Assembly: GCA_018105865.1 (NCBI GenBank)
Contig: CM030841.1
Coordinates: 12,692,182-12,756,181 of the forward strand
DNA length: 64,000 nt
From: Metaphire vulgaris
Lineage: Eukaryota > Annelida > Clitellata > Crassiclitellata > Megascolecidae
Reading direction: 5' to 3'
Shown: piece after piece, positions 33,926 to 45,888 of the stretch
Layout of the letters: each line of letters opens with the position of its first letter
Position numbering within the stretch: position 1 is the first letter of the stretch
Translations under genes and position numbers: made by a program
Notes under the pieces: model-generated
Databases searched by the model: none
The model's input: only the letters and a program-made list of their open reading frames with translations
Told to the model about the DNA's origin: nothing

Positions 33926-36169
33926 GGCAACTGCAGGCTTTTCTAGGTATCAGTGATAAAAGAAAAAATGTTATTAATATATAGCTTCGAGTGACTGAAA
34001 AGTCATTCCATGGGATGGTTGACAGCATTTCCAATCAGGACCAGTACAACCAATTCCTTATCTTATCTACAGAAATTAGAAAAGATTTTGACTCAACAAG
34101 GATTGCTTAATATTACCGGGAATTCCTTCCAGAGACCTCACTAGTTGCCACCACAGCCAAAAAAAACACATGGGTCTGCAGAACTTCTTGTGATAGCCAT
34201 ACAGGATCCCCAAAATACAGTGTATAGGTCAAAGGTGAATGCAAAATGGTTTCTTGTTAGAAATGAAATAGTCAAGACAGAGGGCCTCCTAACTCAATAA
34301 CATCAGGAACAGACGGCAATAATAACAAATCGCAGAACAGCTGGCAACAGGACTTTCAATAATTATTACAAATGTTAATTCACAGACCAGAACAGAAAAA
34401 TTCACCGCTGTCTGTCTAATTTCATCTGTCTGTTAATTTACAAATTTGATTTTCAACCATTTAGGCTATCGTCAGAGGCAGTTTCGACCAGCCATCTTTG
34501 TTAACTCACACGGAACCATTACTGCAGTAACCAGGCAATTTACTGCTGCTAACCTGGATGTGCAGTCCAATGGAGGAGGAGGAGGCTTATACCGGATATC
34601 ATAGGAAACGGATATCACAGGAGACGCATCCTGGTTTATCATGTCTCACTGATTAAAAGTTCTGAACAGCAACAGCCTTTCTTGAAATCATTAATATCCG
34701 TAAAACCAAACACCTCCTCAAACTATAGTTATGGCATTATTAGTAATAAAATAGTCCTGTGATAACCTAGCAGCTTGGCCACTATTTATAAGTAATGTCA
34801 GAAAAGCATAAGAAGAAATACTGCATAGTAAAAAAAAAAATCTAGTATTTCCAATACAGTTCTCAAACTGACAAAATCAGAAAATATCTTAAAGCGAAAG
34901 GAAGTATGCAAGAAGATCACAAACATGCATTGCACAAAAACTGAGACAAGACCTAACACATGTGAACTTGTGAAGTGCATGCACTAAAATCTCAGGAAGA
35001 GAAATTATTGAGGCAATTTAAACCCTGTATAATACAAATGACCCCGGAAAAACTTTTAAACCCATGAAGCTAGAGGCTATTAAAAAAACAATTAAGATTT
35101 TCCATCATTTCAGAAACATTGGTAACTCTACCGAACATCCTGCAACCCAACCATATCAACATTCACACGATTTAAAATACTTCTGCTTGAAATCATCAAC
35201 TGCAATACACCAATTCTAATTTCATTAGAATTCATTACGGATCTACAGACCAAAATAAATGTCTTGACAAGCAAAGTGTCCTCATATTGTATTAAATCAC
35301 ATATATATGGCTATCTTATGATTTTATTATTTATTGTTACATGATACTTTTTCATTTAAAATTCTGCACCCCAACCCAAAGAAAGTTGCACCTGGGATGA
35401 CTTGCCCCTGACCCCTGACCCCCTGCTACACCACTGCCTGGAAGTGAAAAATTCAACCGTGTGCAGTGTAGATGAAACAACTGATTTCTGCTATAAAGAT
35501 CCAGAAACACCATGAAAGCGAATACCATGTAGGTACCGTATACAGGACTGTTACCAGACTGCTCTGTTTAAGCATCCTAAAAAAAATTACAAGACCCTCA
35601 GTTATCTGAAGTAACAGTTGTCACCACAAGTGTGTGTGCTAAAACAGACCCTTACAGCTGCATCCTGCAAAAGGCACCAGAAAATTGCCAGGTCATAAAA
35701 ATTACTGAGCTTTGCAAGTCAACAGAAAACTGTGGTTAAGTTGATAGAAGAGAACTCGGTCTTAAGCTGGATTATAGTTTGTTTCAAATTGTCTTTAGGT
35801 CTATATCCAATATTGACCATCATCAGGAGATAATTCAGCAATATGCGTTCGGTAAATCAACCCCACAAGAACTAAATTTCTTTCCTGTTCTTGGTTTAAA
35901 GCAAAATTCTCTGTTCGCTGGAAATTTTGATATATAAATCACAAAGTCAAATCCAGGTCAAAGCGGTCAAAGTCAACCCGAACCCTACCATCTACAAGAG
36001 CATTTATGAAACACACTACCCAAGTCAGTCCACTGTTACCTGCAATCACACACATACAGTACAGCAACTTCAACCATCTATCTTAATACTCTTTTGTGCA
36101 AATGATACTAAAGCACAAATATAGCAAACTAATATAGATAATGGCCTTATCAGTTATCATAGCTATCAC
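33926..36169. other. Intergenic, nothing recognised
   Basis: No exon or complete transposon seen. Around 35400-35450 a fragment ending GCTACACCACTGCC looks like one end of a worn hAT MITE. Confidence 0.4.
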
Positions 36170-36336
36170 CAGGATGCGATTTGTGACCTGGAGCAGTGGG
36201 GGGGAGGATATGTCAAACTTTTGGGGATGTAGTTGTTGGGAAATGTAGCAGTGGGGGGATATAGCAGTAGGGGGGATGCAGTTGGGCAGTGTGGGGGAGG
36301 GGAGATTCCCCCTTTCCCCCTACAAATCACGCCCTG
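36170..36336. mobile_element. hAT-type MITE, CAGGGYGCGATTTGT family
   Basis: Ends CAGGATGCGATTTGTGAC and ACAAATCACGCCCTG; perfect duplication GCTATCAC at 36162-36169 and 36337-36344. Confidence 0.92.
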
Positions 36337-36832
36337 GCTATCACCTCATTATTTATGATGATCAGAAAGTGATTTGTGTGATCTTTAGACCTCGTTGTTA
36401 TCCCACTTCAAAATAAGCAATGCAAGTTTCAGATATCCTGTAATCAGGGCTGTAAGTTTAAACTGGACCTTTAGACAAACAGATCTGCCTGCCTGTCTGT
36501 TTATCCGTCTGCCTGTCGGTAATCAAATGCTACATAGATAAAATTAAAGCATTCAGATACTGTGTACTCTCTGAGCTTCTTGACTGAGGTAAACATTGGC
36601 GTCAACTATTAATACACAATCAAATTACCGGTACTCATCACAAACAATTAAATTTATAAGTTACTCAGCGCAAGACTTCAGGAAATTTACAGGCAACACC
36701 CAAACTCTAATGGATAAATCCTGCTTGAAATAACGTCGTTTTCAGAAACTTTCCTCCTTGCAGTCTGCATCTGCTACAAAAAGGTTGACTATATATATAC
36801 TAAACAGATTACAAAATCTGATAACTCACCAC

Positions 36833-37282
36833 TAGGGCTGTCATCGGGTACCCGGGTAGCAAAGGAGGGAAGGATTACCCGTGAAAGCGTGAAAGTGTCC
36901 CTGGTGTACAATCTGCCGAAAAAACATTTTGCCAACTGACTGCTACAGATTGTACCTGACTGACCTGTTTTAAATACGTCCTTATTGTTGTTGACATTTG
37001 GCTTCATTTTAGTTTAGTTTATGTAATGATTTTTGATTAATCATATTAAAAGTTAAAATACCGGTAAGTTTATGTTGTGGATATACAGATCATTATTAAT
37101 ATTAAGTAGGCCTAACTGGAAACGTACCTTACTGTTTGATTACTGTATGAAATAGGCAGCTTGTGTATGATTTGCGGCAATAACATTATACTTATTTACG
37201 AACGGGTACCCGGGTACCCGTTCGAAATCTTGACAGGTACCGGGGTCGATTTTTGGAAAAAATTGACAGCCCAACTGGCCTA
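36833..37282. mobile_element. hAT-type MITE with GGGTACCC palindromes
   Basis: Left end TAGGGCTGTCATC; right side TTGACAGCCC followed by a few bases to CCTA. Duplication CTCACCAC (36825-36832) against CTCACCCC (37283-37290). CGGGTACCCGGGTA near the left end and ACGGGTACCCGGGTACCCG near the right are iterated palindromes. Confidence 0.7.
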
Positions 37283-37469
37283 CTCACCCCCAATAAATTA
37301 TTAACAAATTAAAAATTTTTCATACCATTACAATCCACAAACTCCCAGTATTACTTATTCATCAGGCATAATGACGGCATGCATTGATGAAATCTTGAAA
37401 AGCATTTAGATCTATGTCATCAGGTGACACTGTCAACAAAATTTATGATAGGCATGTCTGTCATAATTT

Positions 37470-37690
37470 AGGTAAAAGGTAAAAGTATGACCGGTACTCG
37501 AGTTGGGTTCTAGTGCTTATCTCCGGTCTAGGCAACCAGCAACGTAGGTGGTACAGTATAAGCCATTAATCTGGGGTAGGTTGCCATTACTTTCCCCAGG
37601 CCCACATTTTACTTGGAAGCTTTTTGCAGCCAATTTGTATCAACCATCTAAAACTGACGGCAAAGTAATGAATCCTATAGAGAGGTTTAA
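37470..37690. repeat. SINE-like repeat, copy 1 (pairs with 45530-45690)
   Basis: Shares ATCTCCGGT, CAGCAACGTAGGTGG, CCATTAATCT and CCCACATTTTACTT, in order, with 45530-45690. Family not identified. Confidence 0.45.
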
Positions 37691-38205
37691 AATTTACGAT
37701 AAAAAATGCCTAATACAACAATGACCTTACAATAGTAATACTATTACATAAACACAATTAAATATTAACCATAACATTGTTAAATGAATGACGTCTAAAC
37801 ACAACAATAGTCAGAATGCCCCATTGCCTTATTTCACTGAAAACGAAGAAATCATATGTCTTAAAAAGAAAACCACCTTCATATTAAATGCAATTAAACT
37901 GCTCTCAAGAGTTATAATGAGTCTACAAGCAAATATACCGTATACTTCAGAGCACTCGTGCAAGAGTCCTTTGCCAAAGGTTATAGAGTAATTTAACTTA
38001 ATTTAAGAGTACACGTAAACCAACCGCCAGGTTGAGAACAAATATTTTGTACCATAAAAGTTTCGGCCTCAAAGTTTGAAGTGAACAGTCTGATACAAGT
38101 ATATGCACAGAGCAACATTACTGCCGAAATATGACCGCATTTATTATTCATCAAAATGCATTAACCACAAGAAAGCAACTATCGTACCATGCATCAGTCA
38201 ATATT

Positions 38206-38425
38206 ATTATAAGATGGAAATTTACATAATAATATTATTAATTATAATTATATATAATTATAATTCTTAATAATTATATATTATATCTAATATATAACAT
38301 TATATACAGTAATATATATATGCTATACATAATTATAGTTATAATCATTATTATATTATAATTATATAATTATTATAATATTATATACATAATATTATTA
38401 TTAAATTATCATTATTATTACTGAC
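38206..38425. repeat. AT-only palindromic low-complexity tract
   Basis: Nearly pure TAATTATAATTA/ATATTATA sequence with many self-complementary stretches. Confidence 0.85.
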
Positions 38426-38707
38426 ATTCAGCTATTTATTCCAGTAAATGTAGAACTAACTGTGGATGGATTTGAAAAAGCAAAAGATGGTACTATTCAC
38501 CTGTTTTCTGCTGTAAACTTCTGTCTTAGCAGGTGTACTAGCCTCAAGAAATATCAGATTTACTTTAGCTCCTAGACAGGCATGCCCCCAGTTGTCTCTG
38601 GTTTAACCTCAAACCACCAAGGACAAGATCATGACGCGGTTTCTTACTGGAGCGACCATCAACCGGCGCTGATGTACGACTACAATGGCGCTAAACTTTC
38701 TAAAGAA

Positions 38708-38738
38708 GTTTACATCTACTACTACTACAACTACTACA

Positions 38739-38774
<36 letters not shown>
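38708..38774. repeat. (ACT)n microsatellite
   Basis: ACT array, slightly interrupted by ACA at its left end. Confidence 0.93.
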
Positions 38775-38830
38775 GCTTATAAGTTTCATTTTCATCACTG
38801 ACTGGTGGCAATGCAATAGATTATTGTAGA

Positions 38831-39033
38831 CAGTGTTTTATCCAGACCCCAGGCCTTTGGGGGGGGATTTGAGGCTTTTGTGGTGAGGGGGAAATTGACT
38901 TGAATGGAGAGTAAAAGATACAGTTCAATGCAAAGCAAAATTTGTGTAAGTGCTGGGATTTTTTTGGGGGTCGGGGATTTTGAGGTTTTGAGGGGGAAAA
39001 TCTCCCCTCCTAACAGGGCTGTATAAAACACTG
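38831..39033. mobile_element. hAT-type MITE, CAGTGTTTTAT family, copy A
   Basis: Ends CAGTGTTTTATCCAGAC and CTGTATAAAACACTG; perfect duplication ATTGTAGA at 38823-38830 and 39034-39041. Confidence 0.93.
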
Positions 39034-39411
39034 ATTGTAGATTCTATAATTGGATCTGCTAAAAGCCTACCATTAATGAAAGTACTACAAAGAATTGTCG
39101 TAAATTATTCAGTTCAAGTTACAGTTTATTTCTTGTTCACTCTACATTGGCTACAAACAATATTACCATTCCACAGTAGTGTGCTGAGGGGGCGAGGAGG
39201 GGCGGTGGCGCTGGCCATCCACCAGAGGGGGCCATAAAAATTGACTTGACGAACTTTTTGTTTGCTCGTCAACACCGGGCATGCGGCATACATCAGAGAT
39301 GGGGCCGGGCATCCAAATTGACTTTGGTCCCGGGCATCCACCACTCTCTCTTTGATTCTGTGTTTTTAGACAACAGTACGACATAAAGAGGACATGAAGA
39401 ATAATCCTAGT

Positions 39412-40097
39412 CAGTGGCGGATATACATTTTTTTAGGCCCCAGAGCACTTTCTTCTAAAAAGTTACAGATTAAGTGTGAAAAGTGGCGATAACCTTTGGG
39501 GCTGTCCATTAATTATGTCAACAATTTTTGGGCAATTTTTGACCCCCTCCCCCTTGTCAACAACTGTCAACTTTCACTTAGCCACCCCATAATTACGTCA
39601 AAAACTATTGACCCCTCCCCCAAGATCAATGACAGGTCCCAATAACAAGGTTATTATTTTTTGCGGTGATGGCCATTTCTAACCTTTTTTCTCATCGAGT
39701 GTCAAAATGTGGTGGTGATGACCTTTTTTGCCATGATTTTTTCCATTGTAATAAGTAGTATTTCATGAAATTTCCTATTTTTTGATTATTTGTGAAAGGT
39801 GAAATTGTTGACGTCAACTTCTCTTGACCCCCTCCCCCCTGTCAACAACTGTCAAACTTTTTCAAACCCCCTCCCCCCTAAATTGTTGACGTAATTAGTG
39901 GACAGCCCCTTTTTTCAGGACACGTTGCGTGACAAATGGTTGCATTTCGGAAAATAAAGTTGTTTAAACAAATAAATCATAGAAAATCGTTATAAAATAT
40001 TGCTAATAGAAAAGATGGGTCCTAAATTTTTATTTCGCTGGTGGGCCTGCCGGCCTGGTACAAATGTACCATTTGTACAGTGGTAAATCCGCCACTG
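39412..40097. mobile_element. hAT-type MITE interrupted by a Harbinger-like MITE
   Basis: Ends CAGTGGCGGATATACA and GTAAATCCGCCACTG; flanks ATCCTAGT and ATCGCAGT agree at 6 of 8 bases. The element 39498-39909 is nested inside. Confidence 0.75.
39498..39909. mobile_element. PIF/Harbinger-like MITE, GGGGCTGTCCATTAATT family, copy 1
   Basis: Ends GGGGCTGTCCATTAATTATG and ACGTAATTAGTGGACAGCCC(C); flanked by TTT on both sides. Long internal symmetry (GTTGACAGTTGTTGACA-like blocks near both ends). Nested in 39412-40097. Confidence 0.75.
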
Positions 40098-40289
40098 ATC
40101 GCAGTATTAGGTCGACATGTGAAATCAACTTCGAGAGAATTGAGAACGTTGGTACAGTGGTACTGCTGGTCTGATCACGTTTCACAGTACCGCGGTCAAT
40201 GCGTAGAATTTCAGCTTCAAAGGAACTAAATGTTTTGCCGACAGATGATACAGCTTCGTCGCCCCGTGAACATAGATCGACGATAGTTG

Positions 40290-40555
40290 AGTTCAGTGGT
40301 TTTCACACAGGCTTGCTTAGCAGTGTTTTATACAGTCCTGTTAGGAGGGGAGATTTCCCCCCAAAACCTCAAAATTCCCCCCAAAATCCCAGCACTTATA
40401 CAAATTTTGCATTGAACTGTGCCTTTTCTTTTCCCCTCCAACCAAGTCGATTCCCCCGAAAACCTCAATCCCCCAAAGGCCTGGAGTCTGGATAAAACAC
40501 TGTTGCTTAGCCTCCTAAACCACTTAAAATCACATTATTATTGTTATTGTTATTA

Positions 40556-40627
<72 letters not shown>
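40290..40627 (+). repeat. Interspersed repeat ending in (ATT)n, split by a MITE
   Basis: AGTGGTTTTCACACAGGCTT then, after the MITE at 40321-40502, CCTCCTAAACCACTTAAAAT and (ATT)n. The uninterrupted relative is at 5925-6069. Confidence 0.75.
40321..40502. mobile_element. hAT-type MITE, CAGTGTTTTAT family, copy B
   Basis: Ends CAGTGTTTTATACAG and CTGGATAAAACACTG; perfect duplication TTGCTTAG at 40313-40320 and 40503-40510. Inverted relative to 38831-39033. Confidence 0.95.
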
Positions 40628-40628
<1 letters not shown>

Positions 40629-41200
40629 ACGTTCCGACTGTCGAATCACCAATGCACTTACCCTTTCTCGACACATCCGCTTTGAACACGAGCGGCCTTT
40701 AACAGAGACGTCCAACAGTTCGTTTTCGACGAAAACCTTCTACCGTAACAGCGACAAACTTCAACGGGATTCTCTCGCCTCAACTCATCCGAACGACTAC
40801 AACAGTGTTTCGTAAACGGAAAAGTATCTACTTCCTCGAAGTTTCTAGATTCTAGAACGTACGATTCTTATTATTACCGTTGTTGGTGTTTAACGTGTAA
40901 ACCTGCCGACTACACAACCGCCGACAGCATTCTAATATTTTACGAATGCGCTAACTCGGCCGAGTGCCACTCAACTTAACGCTGCTGGCAAGCACCTGCT
41001 TGCGACGTAGGCTATCCGTGAGCGCTGAACAGCTGCCAATCATCAGCCGACAGGCGATGACTTGCAGACGTCACAGAGCGGTTGGCTATAGACACCGTCA
41101 CGTGACGCGGGAAATACTGTGAGCCTCGGTAGAAGAAATGTATCCGTCCGCATAGAGGTAACTGGCTCTCGGTCTAAGTTCTAACACTAACATTCTAACT
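40628..41200. promoter_or_regulatory. CpG-rich unique tract, candidate promoter
   Basis: Markedly richer in CG than its surroundings and free of recognisable repeats. It includes GTCACGTGACGCGGGAAA near 41099-41116 (an E-box CACGTG next to an E2F-like GCGGGAAA) and a CCAAT. GT-type donors occur on both strands. It may hold the missing untranslated first exon of the receptor (minus) or of the TNFAIP8-like gene (plus). Inference only. Confidence 0.35.
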
Positions 41201-41404
41201 GTTAGTGGAAAATTGAGTAATGGATGGACTGGTCTCAATTACATATGGTTCGGAAAATATATAGAATTCAAGAGTTCTATCCTAAAAAGATGTACTTATT
41301 CTTGACTATTCCCACGCTTCACTATTTCTGAAACGAACCTTTCCCCAACCGGTCCGATCCTAGGGAATTGAGCTTGATGCTAGCAGACGCAGGCTAGTTT
41401 ATTA

Positions 41405-41814
41405 ATATTAATTAAGTACGTCAACAATTTAGGGGAGAGGGGTTTGGAAAAGTTTGACAGTTGTTGACAGGGGGAGGGGGAGTCAAGAGAAGTTGACGTC
41501 AACAATTTCACTTTTTTAAATAATCAAAAACTAGGAAATTTCATAGAATACTACTTATTACAATGGAAAAAAGCATTAGAATAAAAGGTAGCCTAATCAC
41601 CACCACATTTTAACACTCGATGAGAAAAAAGGGGAAAATGATCATCACCACAAAATAATAACCTTGTTATTGGGACCTGTCATTGATCTTGTGGGGGGAT
41701 CAAGAGTTGTTGACGTAATTATGGGGGGGGGTAAGTGAAAGTTGACAGTTGTTGGCAAGGGGGAGGGGGTCAAAAATTGCCAAAAAATTGTTGACACAAT
41801 TAATGGACAGCCCC
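41405..41814. mobile_element. Harbinger-like MITE, copy 2, worn left end
   Basis: Right end AATTAATGGACAGCCCC is intact; the left side keeps TACGTCAACAATTTAGGGGA but has lost GGGGCTGTCC. The interior matches 39498-39909 and 47543-47939, in the orientation of the latter. Confidence 0.7.
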
Positions 41815-42309
41815 TTAAACAATTTGCATTTGTGGCCTCTTGTGCTGCTATAGTGTGCCAATGTAAAGAATCGATCATATGGCACATCTACTTTCCCAGT
41901 CATTATATTTTGTATGTTTCTATCAAATTCCCTCTCTCTCTCTTGTCCTTTCTAATGTTGTCAGTCCAGTGTTTTGTATGCGACACATGGATGACATGCT
42001 GGACCCCCCCCCCCACACACACACTATTCGGGCTGAGACCGTCGTTAATTGGAGCTGTTCAAACCCGTTGAGTATTTGGAGGGAGGATATGATATATGAA
42101 TGATATATGAATGTGTGAGAATGAACGATAGAAGTTGAATGTGCTGGAGATTGACACGGGTACGACGTCTTTTGCTCGTCAAGACTTGTTTCACTTGAAC
42201 GCCTGAAAATGTCGATGTGCCCCCCCCCAATTCTGGAATCCTGGTTACGTCACTGCTGCAACATGGAATATCTGGCAGGCCTAATCAGTAAAATTTCGTA
42301 CGCGAGACC

Positions 42310-42495
42310 CAGTGTTTAATCTAGGCCGTTTCCGGGGGAAATTGCCCTTTTCCCCCCGGAAATTTCAAATTCCCGGAAATTTTGGAATACTGCATGGACT
42401 AACAGCGGCCCCTAGCAGAATTCCCCCCGGCTTTGTCAGTTCCCCCCGGCTTTTTCAGTTTTCCCCCGGAGTCCAGGAGTCTAGATTAAACACTG
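42310..42495. mobile_element. hAT-type MITE, CAGTGTTTAATCTAG family
   Basis: Ends CAGTGTTTAATCTAGGCCG and AGTCTAGATTAAACACTG; perfect duplication GCGAGACC at 42302-42309 and 42496-42503. Confidence 0.93.
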
Positions 42496-42502
42496 GCGAG
42501 AC

Positions 42503-42883
42503 CAGTGTTTTGTGCAGAGTCCAGACTCCAGCCTTCAGACCTTCCGGAGGGGGATTGACTTGGTTGGAGGGGAAGAGAAACAGTTCAATGCAGAAATTAG
42601 TGTCAGTGATGGGATTTGGGGGATTTTGGTGGTTTTGTGGATGACATCAACCCCTATCAGGCCTGTATAAACAGTGGCTTAGCCACGGGGTTGCTTGGGA
42701 TTGTCCAAACAACCCCATTTCAAAAAATATGACCAACACAATTTATGTAAATCTGTTTGACTTTTGGTTGAAGGAGGGGTAGTGGGGGGAGGGCGGCCGC
42801 GGCTTCAGTGTTCAGTTGCATAGTGCCTCTAGTTAACAACCCCACTTTGCATAAGCTGGCTACGTCACTGTGTATAAACGATG
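42503..42883. mobile_element. hAT-type MITE, CAGTGTTTTAT family, copy C, split
   Basis: Starts CAGTGTTTTGTGCAGAGTCC on the last base of the previous element's duplication. Its right part reaches CCTGTATAAA, is interrupted by the element 42672-42870, and resumes as TGTATAAACGATG. The end is worn and no clear duplication is visible. Confidence 0.65.
42672..42870. mobile_element. hAT-type MITE nested in 42503-42883
   Basis: Ends CAGTGGCTTAGCCACGG and CTGGCTACGTCACTG; perfect duplication TGTATAAA at 42664-42671 and 42871-42878. Confidence 0.92.
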
Positions 42884-43113
42884 GGGCAAAACATGCAGGG
42901 CTTTGCGGAATCGACATCGAGCGGGATATTATAGACCCCCTATAGTGAACATTAGCCATTTAGCCTACGAACATGCGGTCGACCGTTCATGCAAAAAGGC
43001 GCACTCTTTGTTCTGGGGGGGGGGATGACAACCGCGTGCGTGTCAACGGGTCGACTTGAAAGGACATGCAACTGACATGATCTTCGCAGGACGAGTGTCT
43101 GAACGTGGCGGAC

Positions 43114-43298
43114 CAGGGGCGTAGCCAGGAATTTGATTTGGGAGGGTATAAATATTTTGGGTGGGTATAAATCTTAACTACAAAACAACATAAACCATAT
43201 AAACCACATATAACCACACGTAAAACACATAAAAAACTTTAAGGTAGACTGATTTTGGGGGTATATACCGATATACCCCCAGTCGGTATACGCCCCTG
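43114..43298. mobile_element. hAT-type MITE, CAGGGGCGTAGCCAGG ends
   Basis: Ends CAGGGGCGTAGCCAGG and GGTATACGCCCCTG; perfect duplication TGGCGGAC at 43106-43113 and 43299-43306. A partial relative ends near 47144. Confidence 0.93.
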
Positions 43299-43660
43299 TG
43301 GCGGACATCGATCGAGACGATGCAGAAGACGCTGGCGGTTCAGAGAGAAATGCAGGCAATTGAGACCAACGAAGAAATACGCACCCCTCAGCCGTGCGAT
43401 GCTGTGACGTCGTCGTCGTCGTCTACTAACGGTGCCAGACAGGCGGGGCCTTTTTAAAACTTGAAGTGATGCACAAAAAGTTGCGGGGGAGAAATTGAAA
43501 ATGGGCAGTGTTGAAATGACAATTTTCTGTGCTTAGTGCGGTGATAAATTTTCTGGACGACGTTTTCTGTTTGTTTTTACGCGGATGTCCACAGGTTTAG
43601 TGCAGTGATAAAGTTTCCTTTAAAAGGCTCTGGTGCCGGGTATGGCAACACCTGCAGGGC
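43299..43660. promoter_or_regulatory. CpG-rich unique tract, possible promoter
   Basis: Contains TGTGACGTCGTCGTCGTC (a CRE-like TGACGTC) and a GC box-like GGCGGGGCC near 43443. No repeat recognised. Function inferred only from composition. Confidence 0.25.
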
Positions 43661-43661
43661 A

Positions 43662-43945
<284 letters not shown>

Positions 43946-44099
43946 GGCCTATCATCATCATCCTTAATAAATTATTTTCAAACCAAAAGAGAAAGCGCTC
44001 ATGCAGACGCTCATTTTTCGTCATCTGTTATACTCGGTATACAGCGTATACACGGAGGGGGAGCGCACGCGGAAGTTTATCGTATCTAGGACCTACCTA

Positions 44100-44435
44100 C
44101 CGACTGATGGGGGTATGATTTTATCAAATTCTTCCTAGTTCGTTATAAAAACGATAGTGTTGGCCGAATCGGTTTGCTACGCAAATAGCCCGCAGTGCAG
44201 TCGAGACGGCGTGTTTCGAAGCACATCTCTCTCAGGTAGGCAATAAACTAGAGCAGCGCCTGCGTGCTCTTTCGCTCGTCTGTCTTCGTCCTCAGACCTC
44301 CTCAGTCCATCGGTCGGTCAGACAAACTGGGTCCCATTAGAGTAATTTCTTAAGGATATCTTAGAGTTTAGACGACGCAATCTCACGACCTGGTAATTTT
44401 TCTGGGATTCGTCAAAGCGCTATACTACCACTTCC
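44100..44435 (+). promoter_or_regulatory. CpG-containing unique tract with plus-strand donors
   Basis: Unique sequence with CTCTCTCAG|GTAGGC near 44237 and GACCTG|GTAATT near 44392. It could be an untranslated first exon of a plus-strand gene such as the TNFAIP8-like gene 18 kb downstream. No direct support. Confidence 0.22.
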
Positions 44436-44906
44436 CAGCCAGGGTTTAATCTAGGCCGTTTCCGGAGGGGACAATTGCCCTTTTCCCCGGAAATTTCAGA
44501 TCCTCCCCGCGGAAATTTTGGCATACTACATCAACTAACAGCAGCCCCCTAGCAGAATTCCCCCGGCTTTGTCAGTTCCCCCGGCTTTTTCAGTCCCACC
44601 CAGAGACGTCATTTCACTGTTTTTCAGGGGGAAACACTTTCGACCTGACAATTTACAAGTTTGCGGAAAAGCTGACGACCTTTTTTTTGCTTGTCAGTCA
44701 GTTTTTCACGGTTAGTTACTTAGTTACTTCAAATTACTCGACATCATCAAGCACTCCTTTAGGGCGTGTAAAATCTAAATAACACAAACACACACATTGG
44801 CCAAAAAAAATTTTCCCCTCAAAATCAGGGGGCAAATGCCCCCCTACCCCCCCAAATGACGTCCCTGGTCTCACCCCCGGAGTCCAGGAGTCTAGATTAA
44901 ACACTG
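44436..44906. mobile_element. hAT-type MITE, TTTAATCTAG family, interrupted
   Basis: Left CAGCCAGGGTTTAATCTAGG, right AGTCTAGATTAAACACTG; perfect duplication CCACTTCC at 44428-44435 and 44907-44914. Related to 42310-42495 and interrupted by 44601-44867. Confidence 0.88.
44601..44867. mobile_element. hAT-type MITE, CAGAGACGTCATTT family, nested
   Basis: Ends CAGAGACGTCATTTCACTG and CAAATGACGTCCCTG; duplication GTCCCACC against GTCTCACC. Sister copy at 45889-46202. Confidence 0.9.
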
Positions 44907-45529
44907 CCACTTCCTCTGCCTCTCCGCTGAGAAGCCAAAAAGAAGAGCTTCAGTAGTGTTTGATATATAACTATCGCTGCGCAATTCCCATATCGTAGAT
45001 CTGTCAGTTTCACTCCGTAAATCATGTGATTGGCGCAAATGCGCAATATGCGTGGGGGGCCTATCTATAGAGAATTGAACTAAATTATGGGCCTAAGTGA
45101 GGGGCAAACGTCAGCGGTCGATTTATCAAAATAGCAGTTTGGGTTAGACTACCACCCCCACCCTCAAGAAAAACTGTTTGACCCTCACTGGGGTCGTCTT
45201 GGACCAGTGGGAGAGGGGATTTTGTTGAATAACCCATCCCTCGGCAAATCGAACACTGGGAAATAGGCCTAGGGATACAGCAGAAGGGTCTACAGAAGAA
45301 CGTTACTGAACGCACGGTGGATTATTGGGGGATTTGGGGTGTGAAATTTTGCCATGGTCAGTGACTGGTTTGCAGAAAATTTGGAGTGTAACTCCCCTTC
45401 CGGCCTACCCATCAGTTCAAGATGACCAAACTGGGGTGAACGAAAAATCTCGCATGGACACGCGGTCTGGCACCCACGGCAAATTGGGAAATCGAACAAT
45501 GGTCTTGACCTATTAATGGCTAAAGGAGT

Positions 45530-45690
45530 CGCGTACTCGATTTCGAGCGTAAGATCCGGCTCTGATCTCCGGTTTCTAAGATAAACAGCGACGAAGGTGG
45601 CTTACACCATTTATCTAGTCATAGGCCCTACATCTAAACCCACGTTTTACTTCATAGATCAACGCTGCTCCTCGTTCATCACTGCCCTCT
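45530..45690. repeat. SINE-like repeat, copy 2
   Basis: Shares ordered blocks with 37470-37690, including ATCTCCGGT, CGACGAAGGTGG and CCCACGTTTTACTT. Confidence 0.45.
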
Positions 45691-45888
45691 AGCGAGTAAA
45701 GGTCGAGTCGAGTCTTTAGTGATACCAAGATCTGCTGCATAGAATATATAACATCTAATCTGATCTTAAAACTTCTATAGCGCCACTTCATAATGCACAG
45801 GTGCATCAACCGATGGCACATCTCACGAATGAGTCTCACAAATGTCTACAGTTCACAACCGGAAGTTGAAACGTATCAGTTCCTTTTC

